NCBI GenBank assembly: GCA_030149025.1
Contig: JASBSH010000355.1
Coordinates: 1 to 7,158, forward strand
DNA length: 7,158 nucleotides
Reading direction: 5' to 3'
Origin: Actinomycetales bacterium
GTDB taxonomy: Bacteria > Actinomycetota > Actinomycetes > Actinomycetales > BWSM-131
The translations under genes and the position numbers were made by a program. Below are positions 6,123-7,158 of the stretch, piece by piece; the first letter of the stretch is position 1, and every line of letters starts with the position of its first letter. The notes beneath the pieces are model-generated. The model saw only the letters and a program-made list of their open reading frames with translations. It did not search any database and was not told where the DNA came from.

Positions 6123-6991
6123 GCGGCTCGCCTGCTCAGCGCTCGGACGGCGACGGCGAGCTTCGCCGGGGTCGTCAGCGACAGCCGCGTCCCCCGGACG
6201 AGGTCCGGGTCGGCGGCGATCCGGACGAGCAGCCGGTGGTAGATGCCGGCCATGGCGGCGGTACACGCGGCGCTGCGGTGGTCGAGGAGGGGCAGCAGCG
6301 CGAGCCCGGTCTCGTACCAGCGTTCGGCGCGCGCAGCCTCGAACCGCACCAGCGCGCGGAACCGCGCGGGAGCATCCGCCACCCGGCCGCGGGAATCGAG
6401 CTCGATGGTGCACCCGAACCGGTCCAGGTCCTCCGCCGGCAGGTACACGCGCCCGGCGAGCCGGTCCTCGCGGATGTCGCGCAGGATGTTCGTCAGCTGC
6501 AGGGCGACGCCCAGGGCGTCGGCGAGCGGCCGCGCGGCGTCCGGGTCGGCGGGTCCGTAGATGGCAGTCGACAGCCGGCCGACCGAGCCTGCCACCCACC
6601 TGCAGTACCGGTGCAGCTCCTCGAAGGTGGCATACCTCGGCACGGTGACGTCGGCCCGGCAGCCCTCGACGATCTCGCCGAAGGCGCTGACCGGCAGCCG
6701 GAACCGGCGCACGGCATCGGCGACGGCCACGGCCACGGGGTCGTCCGGGTCGGGCGCGTCCGGCAGCCGGTGCAGCCGGGAGTCGAGAGCGTCGAGCCGG
6801 CGCAGCTTCTCGTCGGCGGGCAGCGCTCCGTCGCCGATGTCGTCGATCCGTCGGGCCATCGCGTAGACGGCGGACAGGGCCTGCCGCTTCGGGCCCGGCA
6901 GCAGACGGATGCCGTAGGAGAAGTTGCGCGCCTCGCGCCTGGTGATCTGCTCGCAGGCGGCGTAGGCGGTGCGCACGTCGAGGGCGCTCAT
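6119..6991 (-). CDS. hpnD: Presqualene diphosphate synthase HpnD
   Basis: This squalene/phytoene synthase family member condenses two farnesyl diphosphates head-to-head to presqualene diphosphate. The 290-residue protein has the first Asp-rich motif RRIDDIGD (D50, D51, D54) for Mg-diphosphate binding. It also has the family signature YCRWVAGSVGRL (129-140) and the second Asp-rich motif NILRDIREDRLAGRVYLP (168-185; D172, D176). The ATG at 6991 has GGAG 6 bases upstream and makes an ATGA overlap with the hpnC stop. The tail end likewise overlaps hpnE by 4 bases. Sequence alone could fit phytoene synthase. The paired second synthase (hpnC) upstream, hpnE next, and shc in the same operon make HpnD the best call. 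Confidence 0.94.
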   Translation of the reverse strand: MSALDVRTAYAACEQITRREARNFSYGIRLLPGPKRQALSAVYAMARRIDDIGDGALPADEKLRRLDALDSRLHRLPDAPDPDDPVAVAVADAVRRFRLPVSAFGEIVEGCRADVTVPRYATFEELHRYCRWVAGSVGRLSTAIYGPADPDAARPLADALGVALQLTNILRDIREDRLAGRVYLPAEDLDRFGCTIELDSRGRVADAPARFRALVRFEAARAERWYETGLALLPLLDHRSAACTAAMAGIYHRLLVRIAADPDLVRGTRLSLTTPAKLAVAVRALSRRAA

Positions 6992-7158
6992 CCCGGGCTC
7001 CGTACCGATGCCCTCAGCCAGGCGCGGGCGATGTCGGCGCGCCCGGGTTTCGGCGGCGCGGGGAGGGGGTCGTAGCCGGCCAGAGCAAGGGACCGCGCAG
7101 CCGCCCGGCCCCCGGCGACGTAGCCGGAGACGGCGACCCTGGCCCAGCCGCTGAGGGC
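6988..7158 (-). CDS. hpnC: Hydroxysqualene synthase HpnC, C-terminal end only
   Basis: An open minus-strand frame enters at the right edge and ends with TGA at 6988-6990. It gives 56 residues beginning ALSGWARVAVSGYVAGGRAA and ending ARAWLRASVRSPG. This resembles the C-terminal helix region of squalene/phytoene synthase family proteins (VAGGRAALDAI-type segment followed by a short Pro/Lys-rich stretch and a last helix). HpnC turns presqualene diphosphate into hydroxysqualene. No catalytic motif is inside the window, so the call rests on this C-terminal resemblance and on the normal hpnC-hpnD-hpnE order. The stop overlaps the hpnD start as ATGA. Confidence 0.8.
   Translation of the reverse strand, partial: ALSGWARVAVSGYVAGGRAAARSLALAGYDPLPAPPKPGRADIARAWLRASVRSPG

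Noticed and set aside
6123..6599. N-terminal extension of HpnE (to 626 residues)
   Set aside because: It runs across hpnD in another frame. The FAD-binding fold starts just after the ATG at 6122, as expected for the family.
6119..6991. Carotenoid phytoene synthase (crtB) instead of hpnD, with hpnE as crtI
   Set aside because: The domain family allows it, but the tandem second synthase, shc, hpnG and hpnH in one operon point to the squalene/hopanoid route.
5298..7075. Long plus-strand open frames (5298-6242 and 6101-7075, over 300 codons each)
   Set aside because: They lie antisense to hpnE and hpnD, which have clear catalytic motifs. The translations are Arg/Gly/Val/Gln-rich with no recognisable domain, as expected from third-position G/C bias.

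Overview
The window is a piece of a hopanoid (bacterial triterpenoid) biosynthesis operon from a high-GC actinobacterium. By eye the DNA is about 70% G+C, with strong third-position G/C bias. The gene order matches, from memory, the hopanoid clusters of Streptomyces (S. coelicolor SCO6759 onward), Frankia and related Actinomycetes. The dispersed palindromic repeat at 1693-1798 resembles elements I associate with Geodermatophilaceae-type genomes. That assignment is recollection, not a search result.

All seven genes lie on the minus strand and are transcribed from right to left: hpnC (only its last 56 codons, cut by the right edge), hpnD, hpnE, a short-chain polyprenyl diphosphate synthase, shc, hpnG and hpnH (3' end cut by the left edge). 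Every neighbouring pair overlaps. Three junctions are 4-base ATGA overlaps; the others overlap by 11, about 4-7 and 16 bases. There is no intergenic gap, so no stretch over 300 bases lacks a gene. No promoter or terminator is visible, and both ends of the transcript lie outside the window.

The genes form one pathway. The prenyl synthase makes the C15 (possibly C20) allylic diphosphate. HpnD condenses two farnesyl diphosphates to presqualene diphosphate, HpnC converts this to hydroxysqualene, and HpnE reduces it to squalene. Shc cyclises squalene to hopene/hopanol. HpnH, a radical SAM enzyme, adds an adenosyl group to hopene, and HpnG removes adenine to leave ribosylhopane, the entry point to bacteriohopanepolyols. 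Later side-chain genes and MEP-pathway genes are often next to hpnH in such clusters and would lie to the left of this window.

The pathway itself is known. The unusual parts are two small repeat structures. One is a set of three diverged copies of a 27-base GTGATCATG-containing repeat in alternating orientation at the shc/hpnG junction. It appears to have supplied the C-terminal tail and stop of Shc and the start region of HpnG. The other is a perfectly in-frame 12-base tandem triplication encoding a PHEK/PQEK/PHEK tail on HpnE. I did not see a previously undescribed system.
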